Translations under genes and position numbers: made by a program | Assembly (NCBI RefSeq): GCF_012927245.1 | Contig: NZ_JABBGE010000004.1 | Span: 124,001-188,000 of the forward strand | DNA: 64,000 nt | Source of the DNA: Streptomyces sp. R302 | GTDB taxonomy: Bacteria; Actinomycetota; Actinomycetes; Streptomycetales; Streptomycetaceae | Direction of reading: 5' to 3' | Notes under the pieces: model-generated | The model's input: only the letters and a program-made list of their open reading frames with translations | Database searches by the model: none | Told to the model about the DNA's origin: nothing | Shown: one piece after another, positions 47,318-56,488 of the stretch | Layout: every line of letters begins with the position of its first letter | Position numbering within the stretch: the stretch's first letter is position 1

Positions 47318-49456
47318 TTACGCCGGGACGCTCGCCACGCCCTGCGCCAGGAAACGCTTGCCGTTGACGCGCTCGGAGACGCCCTCGCGGTCCAGGTACG
47401 GCGTGATGCCGCCCAGGTGGAAGGGCCAGCCGGCACCGGTGATCAGGCAGAGGTCGATGTCCTGCGCCTCGGCGACGACACCCTCCTCCAGCATGAGGCC
47501 GATCTCCTGCGCCACCGCGTCGAGGACGCGGTCGCGGACCTGCTCCTCCGTGAGGACGGTGTCGCCCTGCTTGAGCAGCGCGGCGACCTCGGGGTCGAGC
47601 TCCGGCTTGAAGCCGTTCTCCGGCTTGTAGACGTAGAAGCCGCGCTTGCCGGCCTCGACGACCGCCTTCAGGTTGGGGGAGACGATGAAGCGCTCCGGGA
47701 AGGCGCGGTTCAGGGTCTCGGAGACGTGCAGGCCGATGGCCGGGCCCACGAGCTCCAGGAGGACCAGCGGGGACATCGGCAGGCCCAGCGGCTCGACCGC
47801 CTTCTCCGCCGTCTCCACCGAGGTGCCCTCGTCGATGACGTTCTGGATCTCGCCCATGAAGCGGGTCAGGATGCGGTTCACGACGAACGCCGGGGCGTCC
47901 TTCGTCAGGACCGCGGTCTTCTTCAGCTTCTTCGCCACGCCGAAGGCGGTGGCGAGGGAGGCGTCGTCGGTCCGCTCGCCCTTGACGATCTCCAGGAGCG
48001 GCAGGACGGCGACCGGGTTGAAGAAGTGGAAGCCGACCACGCGCTCCGGGTGCTGGAGCTTGGACGCCATCTCGGAGACCGACAGCGAGGAGGTGTTGGT
48101 GGCGAGGATCGCGTGCGCCGGGGCGACCGCCTCGACCTCCGCGAACACCTTCTGCTTGACGGACATCTCCTCGAACACGGCCTCGATGATGAAGTCCGCG
48201 TCGGCGAAGCCCTCGGCCTTGTCGAGGACACCGGAGACCAGGCCCTTGAGACGGTTGGCCTTGTCCTGGTTGATGCGGCCCTTGCCGAGCAGCTTGTCGA
48301 TCTCGCCGTGGACGTAGCCCACGCCCTTGTCGACGCGCTCCTGGTCGATGTCGGTCAGGACGACCGGCACCTCGAGGCGGCGCAGGAAGAGCAGGGCGAG
48401 CTGGGAGGCCATCAGACCGGCGCCGACGACGCCGACCTTGGTGACCGGGCGCGCCAGCGACTTGTCCGGGGCGCCGGCGGGGCGCTTGCCGCGCTTCTGC
48501 ACCAGGTTGAAGGCGTAGATGCCGGAACGGAGCTCGCCGCCCATGATCAGGTCCGCGAGGGCCTGGTCCTCGGCGTCGAAGCCCTTCTGCAGGTCGCCGT
48601 CCTTGGCGGCCTCGATGATGTCGAGGGCGCGGTAGGCGGCGGGGGCGGCGCCGTGCACCTTGGAGTCGGCGACGGCACGGCCCTTGGCGACGGCGGCGTC
48701 CCAGCCCTCGCCCCGGTCGATCTCCGGGCGCTCGACGGTGACGGTGCCGTTCAGCACGCCGGCCGTCCAGATGAGCGACTGCTCCAGGAAGTCGGCGCCC
48801 TCGAAGAGCGCGTCGGCGATGCCGAGCTCGAAGACCTGCTTGCCCTTGAGCTGACGGTTCTGGTTCAGCGAGTTCTCGATGATGACCTGGACGGCCTTCT
48901 CGGCGCCGATCAGGTTCGGGAGGATCGCGCAGCCGCCCCAGCCGGGCACCAGGCCGAGGAAGACCTCGGGGAGCGAGAAGGCCGGGAGGGCCTTCGACAC
49001 GGTGCGGTAGGTGCAGTGCAGACCGACCTCGACGCCGCCGCCCATGGCCGCGCCGTTGTAGTACGCGAAGGTCGGCACGGCGAGCGCGGAGAGCCGCTTG
49101 AAGACGTCGTGGCCGCCCTTGCCGATGGCGAGCGCCTCGTCGTGGTTCTTCAGCAGCTCGACGCCCTTGAGGTCGGCGCCGACGGCGAAGATGAACGGCT
49201 TGCCGGTGATGCCGGCGGCGACGATCTCACCGCCCGCGGCCTCGGCCTCGACCTGGTCGAGCGCGGCGTTCAGGTTGGCCAGCGACTGCGGGCCGAAGGT
49301 GGTCGGCTTGGTGTGGTCGAAGCCGTTGTCCAGCGTGATCAGCGCGAAGCGGCCGGCCCCGAAGGGCAGCTCGAAGTGACGCACGTGGGCGGAGGTGACG
49401 ACCTCGTCCGGGAAGAGCGCCGCGGCGCCCTTCAGAAGCTCGGCGGTGGTGCTCAC
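47318..49456 (-). CDS. fadB: Fatty-acid oxidation protein: enoyl-CoA hydratase/3-hydroxyacyl-CoA dehydrogenase
   Basis: A 712-residue bifunctional beta-oxidation enzyme. The N-terminal crotonase domain (about 1-310) has the oxyanion-hole segments FAVGADLKG and NGAAMGGGVEVGL. The NAD-binding 3-hydroxyacyl-CoA dehydrogenase domain starts with VGVVGAGLMASQLALLF and is followed by NTSSLSVSEMA, HFFNPV and the C-terminal dehydrogenase domain. It hydrates enoyl-CoA and oxidises 3-hydroxyacyl-CoA in the cytoplasm. Its GTG start at 49456 overlaps the thiolase stop (GTGA, 49453-49456), so fadA-fadB is a coupled minus-strand operon. The reading frame stays open upstream through the thiolase gene, but that part is non-coding in this frame. 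Confidence 0.92.
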   Translation of the reverse strand: MSTTAELLKGAAALFPDEVVTSAHVRHFELPFGAGRFALITLDNGFDHTKPTTFGPQSLANLNAALDQVEAEAAGGEIVAAGITGKPFIFAVGADLKGVELLKNHDEALAIGKGGHDVFKRLSALAVPTFAYYNGAAMGGGVEVGLHCTYRTVSKALPAFSLPEVFLGLVPGWGGCAILPNLIGAEKAVQVIIENSLNQNRQLKGKQVFELGIADALFEGADFLEQSLIWTAGVLNGTVTVERPEIDRGEGWDAAVAKGRAVADSKVHGAAPAAYRALDIIEAAKDGDLQKGFDAEDQALADLIMGGELRSGIYAFNLVQKRGKRPAGAPDKSLARPVTKVGVVGAGLMASQLALLFLRRLEVPVVLTDIDQERVDKGVGYVHGEIDKLLGKGRINQDKANRLKGLVSGVLDKAEGFADADFIIEAVFEEMSVKQKVFAEVEAVAPAHAILATNTSSLSVSEMASKLQHPERVVGFHFFNPVAVLPLLEIVKGERTDDASLATAFGVAKKLKKTAVLTKDAPAFVVNRILTRFMGEIQNVIDEGTSVETAEKAVEPLGLPMSPLVLLELVGPAIGLHVSETLNRAFPERFIVSPNLKAVVEAGKRGFYVYKPENGFKPELDPEVAALLKQGDTVLTEEQVRDRVLDAVAQEIGLMLEEGVVAEAQDIDLCLITGAGWPFHLGGITPYLDREGVSERVNGKRFLAQGVASVPA

Positions 49457-50667
49457 TTGCCCTCCCAGTGGGGGTTCTCCCAGATGACCGTCGCGCCCAT
49501 GCCGAAGCCGACGCACATGGTGGTGAGGCCGTAGCGGACCTCGGGCTGCTCCTCGAACTGGCGGGCCAGCTGCGTCATCAGACGGACGCCGGAGGAGGCC
49601 AGCGGGTGACCGAAGGCGATGGCGCCGCCGTACTGGTTCACGCGCGCGTCGTCGTCGGCGATGCCGTAGTGGTCGAGGAAGGCGAGGACCTGGACGGCGA
49701 ACGCCTCGTTGATCTCGAACAGGTTGATGTCGTCGATCGTCAGGCCGGCCTTGGCCAGGGCCTTCTCGGTCGCCGGGATCGGGCCGTAGCCCATGACCTC
49801 CGGCTCGACGCCGGCGAAGGCGTACGAGACGAGGCGCATCTTGACCGGGAGGCCGTTCTCGCGGGCGAAGTCCTCGGAGGCGATGAGCGAGGCGGTGGCG
49901 CCGTCGTTCAGGCCGGCCGCGTTGCCCGCGGTGACGTTGCCGTGGACGCGGAACGGCGTCTTCAGGCCCGCCAGCGACTCCAGGGTGGTGCCCGGGCGCA
50001 TCGGCTCGTCGGCGGTGACCAGGCCCCAGCCGGTCTCGCCGGCCTCGGGGGAGGTGCGGCGCACCGAGATCGGCACCAGGTCCTGCTGGATCTTGCCGTC
50101 GGCGTACGCCTTGGCGGCCTTCTCCTGCGAGCGCACGGCGTACTCGTCGGCGCGCAGCTTGGTGATCTGCGGGTAGCGGTCGTGCAGGTTCTCGGCGGTC
50201 ATGCCCATGAAGAGGGCGGACTCGTCGACCAGCTTCTCGCTGACGAAGCGCGGGTTCGGGTCCACACCCTCGCCCATGGGGTGACGGCCCATGTGCTCGA
50301 CACCGCCGGCGATGGCGACGTCGTACGCGCCGAAGGCGACGCCGCCGGCCATCGCGGTCACGGCCGTGAGCGCACCGGCGCACATGCGGTCGATCGAGTA
50401 GCCGGGCACCGACTGCGGGAGGCCCGCGAGGATGCCGGCGGTACGGCCCAGGGTGAGGCCCTGGTCGCCGATCTGGGTCGTCGCGGCGATCGCGACCTCG
50501 TCGATCTTCGCCGGGTCGAGGGCCGGGTTGCGGCGCAGCAGCTCCCGGATGGCCTTCACGACGAGGTCGTCGGCGCGGGTCTCGTGGTAGATGCCCTTCG
50601 GGCCCGCCTTGCCGAACGGGGTGCGGACGCCGTCGACGAAGACGACGTCCCTGACGGTACGAGGCAC
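49453..50667 (-). CDS. fadA: Acetyl-CoA acyltransferase (3-ketoacyl-CoA thiolase)
   Basis: A 404-residue thiolase catalysing thiolytic cleavage of 3-ketoacyl-CoA, the last step of beta-oxidation. Visible motifs are the nucleophile Cys in SIDRMCAGALTAV, NEAFAVQVLAF, GGAIAFGHPLASSG and the C-terminal CVGFGMGATVIWE with the second catalytic Cys. GTG 50667 is chosen because GGAGGAGAG precedes it and homology begins at RDVVFVDGVRTPFGK; an upstream ATG at 50697 would lie before the ribosome-binding site. It is the first gene of the fadA-fadB operon, with a small palindrome 48 bases upstream. Confidence 0.93.
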   Translation of the reverse strand: MPRTVRDVVFVDGVRTPFGKAGPKGIYHETRADDLVVKAIRELLRRNPALDPAKIDEVAIAATTQIGDQGLTLGRTAGILAGLPQSVPGYSIDRMCAGALTAVTAMAGGVAFGAYDVAIAGGVEHMGRHPMGEGVDPNPRFVSEKLVDESALFMGMTAENLHDRYPQITKLRADEYAVRSQEKAAKAYADGKIQQDLVPISVRRTSPEAGETGWGLVTADEPMRPGTTLESLAGLKTPFRVHGNVTAGNAAGLNDGATASLIASEDFARENGLPVKMRLVSYAFAGVEPEVMGYGPIPATEKALAKAGLTIDDINLFEINEAFAVQVLAFLDHYGIADDDARVNQYGGAIAFGHPLASSGVRLMTQLARQFEEQPEVRYGLTTMCVGFGMGATVIWENPHWEGK

Positions 50668-50714
50668 GATGGCTCTCCTCCAGGTGCGGGACGGCACTGC
50701 TGCGGCGCACCACT

Positions 50715-50726
50715 AAGCGTGCGCTT
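50715..50726. promoter_or_regulatory. Candidate TetR-type operator upstream of fadAB
   Basis: AAGCG-TG-CGCTT is a 12-base palindrome between the rnd terminator and the fadA start. TetR regulators of lipid metabolism often bind similar AAGCGN2CGCTT-like sites. The regulator is not identified in the window. Confidence 0.35.
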
Positions 50727-50809
50727 GCTTCCCCCCATGCTACTTGCGGGTAACCAGGCTGCCCACCCCCTGGGGGCCAAGCGGCGAAGGTCACACCCGC
50801 GCGTGGCAC

Positions 50810-50845
50810 GAAGCCCCCGGCACCGGGAGGGGTGCCGAGGGCTTC
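50810..50845 (-). terminator. Terminator of the ribonuclease D gene
   Basis: An interrupted hairpin: GGCACC/GGTGCC apical stem and GAAGCCC/GGGCTTC basal stem with a small internal mismatch, 23 bases beyond the rnd stop codon. Confidence 0.8.
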
Positions 50846-50867
50846 GACGTGCGGGGGCGGACACGGG

Positions 50868-52151
50868 TCAGCCCTTCGCGGAGAGGGCTTCCACCAGGAG
50901 CGGGGTCACCAGGCCGATCTGCCAGCGGCGGGCGCCGTGGGCGGCGAGGGCGGCCTCGACGGCGTCCCGGTCCGCGCGGGCCGGGGGCTCCCAGCAGACG
51001 CGGCGGACGGTGTCCGGGGTGATCAGGTTCTCCTGCGGCAGGTGCAGCTCCTCGGCGAGGGCCGTGACCCCGGCGCGGGCGGCGGCGAGCCGGGCGGCGG
51101 CCGCCGGGTCCTTGTCCGCCCAGGCGCGCGGCGGGGGAGGGCCGGCCGGCTCCTTGCCCGGCTGCGGGAGCTCGCTCTCGGGGAGGGCCCGGGCCCGGTC
51201 GATCGCCGCCTGCCACTGCTCCAGCTGGCGCCGGCCCATGCGGTGCCCGAAGCCGGGCAGGGCGGTCAGCGCGGCCACGTTCACCGGCACGGCGAGCGCC
51301 GCCTCGACGATCGCCGCGTCGCTCAGCACCTTGCCGGGGGAGACGTCACGCCGCTGCGCCACCCGGTCGCGGGCCGTCCACAGCTCCCGTACGACCGCCA
51401 TCTGGCGGCGCCGGCGGACCTTGTGCATGCCGGAGGTGCGGCGCCAGGGGTCCTTGCGCGGCGGGGCCGGCGGGGCGGTGGCGATGGCCTCGAACTCCTC
51501 GTGGGCCCACTCCAGCTTCCCCTGCCGGTCCAGCTCCTTCTCCAGCGCGTCGCGCAGGTCGACCAGGAGCTCGACGTCCAGGGCCGCGTAGCGCAGCCAG
51601 GGCTCGGGCAGCGGGCGGTTCGACCAGTCGACCGCCGAGTGGCCCTTCTCCAGGGCGTAGCCGAGGACGGACTCGACCATGGCGCCGAGGCCGACGCGCG
51701 GGAAGCCCGCGAGCCGGCCGGCCAGCTCGGTGTCGAAGAGCGAGGAGGGGCGCATGCCTATGTCCCGCAGGCAGGGGAGGTCCTGGGTGGCGGCGTGCAG
51801 GATCCACTCGGTGCCGCCGAGGGCCTCGCCGAGCCCGGAGAGGTCCGGGCAGCCGACCGGGTCGATCAGGGCGGTGCCCGCGCCGTCGCGGCGGAGCTGG
51901 ACGAGGTAGGCGCGCTGGCCGTAGCGGTAGCCGGAGGCCCGCTCGGCGTCGACGGCGACCGGCCCGCGCCCGGCGGCGAAGGCGGCGATCACCTGGGCGA
52001 GGGCCTCGTCGCTCGCGACGACCGGCGGGATGCCCTCGCGGGGCTCCAGCAACGGGATCGGAAGCCCATTCGCAGGGACGTTTTCGTCCGGGGGGCCGCC
52101 CCCGGTGGTGCGCGGTGCGGTGTCTGCCGCGGTCTCTTGGGCGTCGGTCAC
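50868..52151 (-). CDS. rnd: Ribonuclease D-like 3'-5' exoribonuclease
   Basis: A 427-residue DEDD-superfamily exonuclease with an HRDC helical domain. Exo I reads VAVDAERASG (Asp and Glu ligands), Exo II HAATQDLPCL, and Exo III lies in LRYAALDVELLVDL (Tyr and Asp, DEDDy type). The HRDC-like part follows from about residue 235. RNase D trims 3' ends of tRNA precursors and other small RNAs. The first 30 residues are low-complexity. GTG 52151 starts the gene. It lies between two terminators, so it is probably monocistronic. Confidence 0.88.
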   Translation of the reverse strand: MTDAQETAADTAPRTTGGGPPDENVPANGLPIPLLEPREGIPPVVASDEALAQVIAAFAAGRGPVAVDAERASGYRYGQRAYLVQLRRDGAGTALIDPVGCPDLSGLGEALGGTEWILHAATQDLPCLRDIGMRPSSLFDTELAGRLAGFPRVGLGAMVESVLGYALEKGHSAVDWSNRPLPEPWLRYAALDVELLVDLRDALEKELDRQGKLEWAHEEFEAIATAPPAPPRKDPWRRTSGMHKVRRRRQMAVVRELWTARDRVAQRRDVSPGKVLSDAAIVEAALAVPVNVAALTALPGFGHRMGRRQLEQWQAAIDRARALPESELPQPGKEPAGPPPPRAWADKDPAAAARLAAARAGVTALAEELHLPQENLITPDTVRRVCWEPPARADRDAVEAALAAHGARRWQIGLVTPLLVEALSAKG

Positions 52152-52180
52152 CCGTCAAGGGTATCCGCCGACGGCAAGCA

Positions 52181-52208
52181 CCTGCCGACGGAACGTTCCG
52201 TCGGCAGG
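52181..52208 (-). terminator. 28-base perfect palindrome, terminator of whiI
   Basis: CCTGCCGACGGAAC followed immediately by its reverse complement, with no spacer, 24 bases beyond the whiI stop codon. It can form a very stable hairpin and most likely terminates whiI. As a perfect DNA palindrome it could also be a protein site. Confidence 0.8.
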
Positions 52209-52232
52209 CGCAGCGTTTCCCTCAGGGCCGGG

Positions 52233-52898
52233 TCAGTGGATGATCCCGGTCCGTAGTGCGACGGCGACCATGCCGGCCCGGTCGCCGGTGCCCAGCTTGC
52301 GGGCGATCCGGGCGAGGTGGCTCTTCACGGTGAGTGCCGAGAGCCCCATGGAGACGCCGATGGCCTTGTTGGACTGGCCCTCCGCGACCAGCCGGAGCAC
52401 CTCGACCTCACGGCCGGAGAGCTCGCGGTAGCCGCCCGGGTGGCTCGGGGCACCCGGGGGACGGCGGTGGCCGAGCCGGGCGGCCGCGGCGCCGATGGGC
52501 GCGGCGCCGGGACGCGTCGGGTGGCCGATATTGGTCCGCGTGCCGGTGACGACGTAGCCCTTCACGCCGCCGGCGAGGGCGTTGCGCACCGCGCCGATGT
52601 CGTCGGCGGCCGAGAGGGCGAGGCCGTTGGGCCAGCCCGCGGCGCGGGTCTCGGACAGCAGCGTGAGGCCGCTGCCGTCGGGAAGGTGGACGTCGGCCAC
52701 GCAGATGTCGCGCGGGTTGCCGACGCGGGGACGGGCCTCCGCGATGGACGACGCCTCGATCACGTCCCGTACGCCGAGCGCCCACAGGTGGCGGGTGACG
52801 GTGGAGCGGACGCGCGGGTCGGCCACGACGACCATGGCCGTCGGCTTGTTCGGGCGGTAGGCGACCAGGCTAGCGGGCTGCTCGAGCAGAACGGACAC
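52233..52898 (-). CDS. whiI: Orphan LuxR-type response regulator, WhiI
   Basis: A 221-residue response regulator with a receiver domain (about 18-140) and a C-terminal LuxR/NarL helix-turn-helix (LSGREVEVLRLVAEGQSNKAIGVSMGLSALTVKSHLARIARKL). The acidic pair at the start of the receiver is AD (VVVADPRVR) rather than DD or ED, although the phospho-Asp position (VADVHLPDG), a Ser and a Lys (VKGYV) remain. No kinase gene is adjacent. Location between rnd and hemE, size and the degenerate pocket fit WhiI (S. coelicolor SCO6029), needed for late sporulation and known to bind DNA as a heterodimer with BldM. A promoter matching the sigma-WhiG consensus lies 86 bases upstream. GTG 52898 follows AGGAGG. 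Confidence 0.87.
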   Translation of the reverse strand: MSVLLEQPASLVAYRPNKPTAMVVVADPRVRSTVTRHLWALGVRDVIEASSIAEARPRVGNPRDICVADVHLPDGSGLTLLSETRAAGWPNGLALSAADDIGAVRNALAGGVKGYVVTGTRTNIGHPTRPGAAPIGAAAARLGHRRPPGAPSHPGGYRELSGREVEVLRLVAEGQSNKAIGVSMGLSALTVKSHLARIARKLGTGDRAGMVAVALRTGIIH

Positions 52899-52983
52899 TC
52901 GGCCTCCTGGGGGAAGGTGCGGGACGGAGCCGGCTCGGGGAAGAAGCCGGGGGCGAACCCGTGCTCTGAAGGGGTCATTGACT

Positions 52984-53011
52984 CCTTCGGCAGCAGGGCC
53001 GCCCGCCTTTA
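52984..53011 (-). promoter_or_regulatory. Sigma-WhiG-type promoter of whiI
   Basis: On the minus strand TAAAG (53011-53007), 15 bases, then GCCGAAGG (52991-52984). This closely matches the FliA/WhiG consensus TAAA-N15-16-GCCGATAA, with expected transcription start near 52977. whiI is an established sigma-WhiG target in S. coelicolor. Confidence 0.75.
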
Positions 53012-53127
53012 GGGAAAGATCACGATTTAGTGAGTAACAATTAGGGCAATTCGGACGCGCGATCGATCATCCTACGAGCGGCCCCCGCTCCTCACCCCCA
53101 CGGGGGACCATCCGTACGAACGCCGAA

Positions 53128-53145
53128 GGGGCCCCGAAGGGCCCC
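53128..53145 (-). terminator. Terminator of the DUF3000 gene
   Basis: GGGGCCC (53128-53134), loop CGAA, GGGCCCC (53139-53145), 38 bases beyond the stop codon. Confidence 0.7.
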
Positions 53146-53182
53146 CTGGACATCCGTCCCGCCGCACATCTGTCCGAACCGC

Positions 53183-53908
53183 TCAGGCTCCCTGCGGCCC
53201 CCGTCGCTGGGGCAGCGAGACGACCCCCGCCCCCGACACCGTCCCCGCCGCGCCCGTCGCCCCCGAGGGGCCCGGCGGGGCCGGCGGATCGGCCGGGGCC
53301 GGCGGCAGGCCCGCGATCTGGCACAGCAGGTCCGACCAGGCCGCCAGGTGCGCCGCCGTGTCCGGCACCCCGCCCAGACCCTCCCGGGGCGTCCAGGACG
53401 CCCGGATCTCGATCTGGGTGGCCGGCCGCCGCTCCGCGAGCCCCCCGAAGTAGTGCGAGCCGGCCATCGTCACCGTCCCGCTCGCCTCCCCGTACGCGAG
53501 CCCGCGCGCGTCCAGCGCCCCGGTCAGCCACGACCAGCACACCTCCGGCAGCAGCGGGTCCGCCGCCATCTCCGGCTCCAGCTCCGCCCGCACCAGCGTC
53601 ACCAGGCGGAAGGTTCCCTTCCAGGCCTCGTGGCCCGCCGGGTCGTGCAGCAGCACGAGCCGCCCGTCCGCGAGGTCGTCCTCGCCGTCGACGACCGCCG
53701 CCTCCACCGCGTACGCGTACGGTGCGAGCCGCTGCGGCGGCCGGGTCGGCTCGACCTCCATCTCGGACCGCAGCCGCGCCGCCCGCAGGGCCTCCACCGC
53801 CCTCCGGAACGCCGGCGGCACCGGGGTCCCCGCCGTACTCTCCGCCTTGTCGCCCGTCCCTCGAATGCCGTCGGAATGATCGGAAAAATGTCCCTGAGCC
53901 GCAGCCAT
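53183..53908 (-). CDS. DUF3000 family protein
   Basis: A 241-residue cytoplasmic protein of a conserved actinobacterial family without known function. The family core covers about residues 28-195 ([17 protein letters not shown], the Trp-rich [16 protein letters not shown] and [22 protein letters not shown]). The last 40 residues are Pro/Ala/Gly-rich. It diverges from hemE with only 90 bases between starts, so the two promoters must overlap. No clear Shine-Dalgarno precedes ATG 53908, so it may be leaderless. It adjoins hemE in many streptomycetes, but no role in haem synthesis is established. Confidence 0.8.
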   Translation of the reverse strand: MAAAQGHFSDHSDGIRGTGDKAESTAGTPVPPAFRRAVEALRAARLRSEMEVEPTRPPQRLAPYAYAVEAAVVDGEDDLADGRLVLLHDPAGHEAWKGTFRLVTLVRAELEPEMAADPLLPEVCWSWLTGALDARGLAYGEASGTVTMAGSHYFGGLAERRPATQIEIRASWTPREGLGGVPDTAAHLAAWSDLLCQIAGLPPAPADPPAPPGPSGATGAAGTVSGAGVVSLPQRRGPQGA

Positions 53909-53998
53909 GCGGGGAAGAGTAGGCGGAACGGGGCCGCCATGCGGGGAGGGACACCCGCCCGGCACGAGCGGCTTCCGGCCACATGCGAAGATTTGGGC

Positions 53999-55075
53999 GT
54001 GAGCGCCATGAACAGCCCGACGGGCCAGCAGACGAAGCAGCAGTCGCGGACGTACGACTCCGCGTTCCTCAAGGCGTGCCGGCGCGAGCCCGTGCCGCAC
54101 ACCCCCGTCTGGTTCATGCGGCAGGCCGGGCGCTCCCTCCCCGAGTACCTGAAGGTCCGCGAGGGCATCCCCATGCTGGAGTCCTGCATGCGGCCCGAGC
54201 TGGTCAAGGAGATCACGCTCCAGCCCGTCCGCCGCCACCAGGTCGACGCGGCGATCTACTTCAGCGACATCGTCGTCCCGCTCAAGGCCATCGGCGTCGA
54301 CCTCGACATCAAGCCCGGCGTGGGCCCCGTCGTCGCCGACCCGATCCGCACCCGCGCCGACCTCGACCGGCTGCGCGACCTCACCCCCGACGACGTGCAC
54401 TACGTCACCGAGGCCATCGGCATGCTCACCGAGGAGCTCGGCGACACCCCGCTCATCGGCTTCGCCGGCGCGCCCTTCACCCTCGCGAGCTACCTCGTCG
54501 AGGGCGGCCCGTCCCGCAACCACGAGCACACCAAGGCGCTCATGTACGGCGACCCGCAGCTCTGGGCCGACCTGCTCGACCGCCTCGCCGAGATCACCTC
54601 GGCCTTCCTCAAGGTCCAGATCGAGGCCGGCGCCTCCGCCGTGCAGCTCTTCGACTCCTGGGTCGGCGCCCTCGCCCCCGCCGACTACCGCCGCTCGATC
54701 CTCCCGGCCTCCGCCAAGGTCTTCGACGCGGTCGCCGGCTACGGCGTCCCGCGCATCCACTTCGGCGTCGGCACCGGCGAGCTCCTCGGCCTCATGGGCG
54801 AGGCCGGCGCGGACGTCGTCGGCGTCGACTGGCGCGTCCCGCTCGACGAGGCCGCCCGCCGCGTCGGCCCCGGCAAGGCCCTCCAGGGCAACCTCGACCC
54901 CGCCGTCCTCTTCGCCTCCACCGAGGTCGTCGAGGCCAAGACCGACGAGGTCCTGGCCGCCGCGAAGGACCTGGAGGGGCACGTCTTCAACCTGGGCCAC
55001 GGCGTCATGCCGTCCATGGACCCGGACGCCCTCACCCGCCTCGTCGCCTACGTCCACGAGCGCACCGCCGTCTGA
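53999..55075 (+). CDS. hemE: Uroporphyrinogen decarboxylase
   Basis: A 358-residue enzyme that decarboxylates the four acetate side chains of uroporphyrinogen III to give coproporphyrinogen III, in the cytoplasm. The N-terminal signature [17 protein letters not shown] is complete. The second signature [19 protein letters not shown] and the substrate-site [13 protein letters not shown] are also present, and length is normal. GTG 53999 or ATG 54008 could be the start; neither has a good Shine-Dalgarno, so leaderless translation is possible. The cgoX/hemG and chdC/hemQ genes for later haem steps lie 2.6 kb downstream on the same strand. Confidence 0.95.
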   Translation: MSAMNSPTGQQTKQQSRTYDSAFLKACRREPVPHTPVWFMRQAGRSLPEYLKVREGIPMLESCMRPELVKEITLQPVRRHQVDAAIYFSDIVVPLKAIGVDLDIKPGVGPVVADPIRTRADLDRLRDLTPDDVHYVTEAIGMLTEELGDTPLIGFAGAPFTLASYLVEGGPSRNHEHTKALMYGDPQLWADLLDRLAEITSAFLKVQIEAGASAVQLFDSWVGALAPADYRRSILPASAKVFDAVAGYGVPRIHFGVGTGELLGLMGEAGADVVGVDWRVPLDEAARRVGPGKALQGNLDPAVLFASTEVVEAKTDEVLAAAKDLEGHVFNLGHGVMPSMDPDALTRLVAYVHERTAV

Positions 55076-55090
55076 CCCGACGGTCCCCGC

Positions 55091-55124
55091 GGTACGGCGG
55101 CGGGATCAGCCCGCCGCCCGTACC
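55091..55124. terminator. Hairpin between convergent hemE and oxidoreductase genes
   Basis: GGTACGGCGGCGGG (55091-55104) pairs with CCCGCCGCCCGTACC (55110-55124), with one bulged base. It overlaps the last codons of the minus-strand oxidoreductase gene. Confidence 0.7.
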
Positions 55125-56479
55125 GCCGCCACCGCCTTCCGGGCCGCGACCAGCACCGGGTCCCACACCGGCGAGAACGGCGGCGCGTACCCCAGGTCCA
55201 GCGCCGTCATCTGCTCCACCGTCATCCGGGCCGTCAGCGCCACCGCCGCGATGTCCACCCGCTTCGCCGCGCCCTCCCGGCCCACGATCTGCACCCCGAG
55301 CAGCCGCCCGGTCCGCCGCTCGGCCAGCATCTTCACCGTCATCGGCGCCGCCCCCGGGTAGTACCCGGCCCGGCTCGTCGACTCCACCGTCACCGTCACG
55401 TACCGCAGCCCGACCTCACGGGCGTCCTTCTCCCGCAGCCCGGTGCGGGCGATCTCCAGGTCGCAGACCTTCGACACCGCCGTCCCCACCACCCCGGGGA
55501 AGGTCGCGTAGTCGCCGCCCACGTTCGAGCCGATGACCTGCCCCTGCTTGTTGGCGTGCGTCCCCAGCGGCACGTGCCGCTCCCGGCCCGACACCAGGTC
55601 CAGGACCTCCACGCAGTCCCCGCCCGCCCACACGTTCTCCTGCCCCCGCACCCGCATCGCCAGGTCCGTCAGCAGCCCGCCGTGCGCGCCGAGCGGCAGC
55701 CCCGCCGCCTCCGCGAGCGAGGTCTCCGGCACCACACCCGTACCGAGGACCACCACGTCCGCCGGGTACTCGTCCTTCTCCGTGGCCACCGCCCGCACCC
55801 GCCCGTCGTCCCCCGTGAGGATCCCCGTCACCGGGGACGCGCCGACCGTACGGATCCCGAGCCCGTCCATCGCCGCGTGCACGAGCCGCCCCATGTCCGG
55901 GTCGAGCGTCGCCATCGGCTGCTCGCCCCGGTTGAGGACCGTCACCTCGTAGCCCCGGTTCAGCAGCGCCTCGGCCATCTCCACGCCGATGTACCCGGCG
56001 CCGACGACCACCGCCCGCCGCCCCGCCGTCCCGGCCAGCGAGTCGAGCAGCGCCTGCCCGTCCTCCAGGGTCTGCACCCCGTGCACGCCCGCCGCGTCGA
56101 TCCCCGGCACCGCCGGCCGGGCCGGGCGCGCCCCCGTCGCGATCACCAGCTTGTCGAAGCCCGTCCACGCCTCCGTACCGACCGCCAGGTCCCTGGCGAG
56201 AACGCGCTGCCCCGCCAGGTCGATCTCCGTCACCTCGGTCCGCGTCCGCAGATCGATCCCGCGCGCCCGGTGCTCCTCGGGCGAGCGGGCGATCAGCTCT
56301 TCGCGCCCGGACACGTCGCCGCCGACCCAGTACGGGATGCCGCAGGCCGAGTACGAGGAGAACCGGCCCCGCTCGAAGGCCGTGATCTCCAGCTCCCCGG
56401 GCCCCTTGAGCCTGCGCGCCTGCGACGCGGCGGACATGCCCGCCGCGTCCCCGCCGATGACCACCAGTCGTTCGCTCAT
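55106..56479 (-). CDS. FAD-dependent oxidoreductase, CoA-disulfide reductase/NADH oxidase-like
   Basis: A 457-residue flavoprotein with an N-terminal FAD-binding motif VVIGGDAAGMSAASQARR, a redox-active single Cys in FSSYSACGIPYWVGG (the SxxxCxxP pattern of CoA-disulfide reductases and NADH oxidases/peroxidases), an NAD(P)-binding VVVGAGYIGVEMAEAL, the second FAD contact VWAGGDCVE and the C-terminal dimerisation domain. It would use NAD(P)H to reduce CoA disulfide, persulfide or a related substrate in the cytoplasm; the exact substrate is not readable. It starts 9 bases after the DUF4349 lipoprotein stop, so the two genes are likely co-transcribed. Confidence 0.85.
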   Translation of the reverse strand: MSERLVVIGGDAAGMSAASQARRLKGPGELEITAFERGRFSSYSACGIPYWVGGDVSGREELIARSPEEHRARGIDLRTRTEVTEIDLAGQRVLARDLAVGTEAWTGFDKLVIATGARPARPAVPGIDAAGVHGVQTLEDGQALLDSLAGTAGRRAVVVGAGYIGVEMAEALLNRGYEVTVLNRGEQPMATLDPDMGRLVHAAMDGLGIRTVGASPVTGILTGDDGRVRAVATEKDEYPADVVVLGTGVVPETSLAEAAGLPLGAHGGLLTDLAMRVRGQENVWAGGDCVEVLDLVSGRERHVPLGTHANKQGQVIGSNVGGDYATFPGVVGTAVSKVCDLEIARTGLREKDAREVGLRYVTVTVESTSRAGYYPGAAPMTVKMLAERRTGRLLGVQIVGREGAAKRVDIAAVALTARMTVEQMTALDLGYAPPFSPVWDPVLVAARKAVAAVRAAG

Positions 56480-56488
56480 GCGCCCACG

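Noticed and set aside
47318..50809. A single long frame suggesting a FadB-thiolase fusion
   Set aside because: Over the upstream 1.3 kb the frame is out of phase with the thiolase, which is complete in its own frame and overlaps fadB by GTGA.
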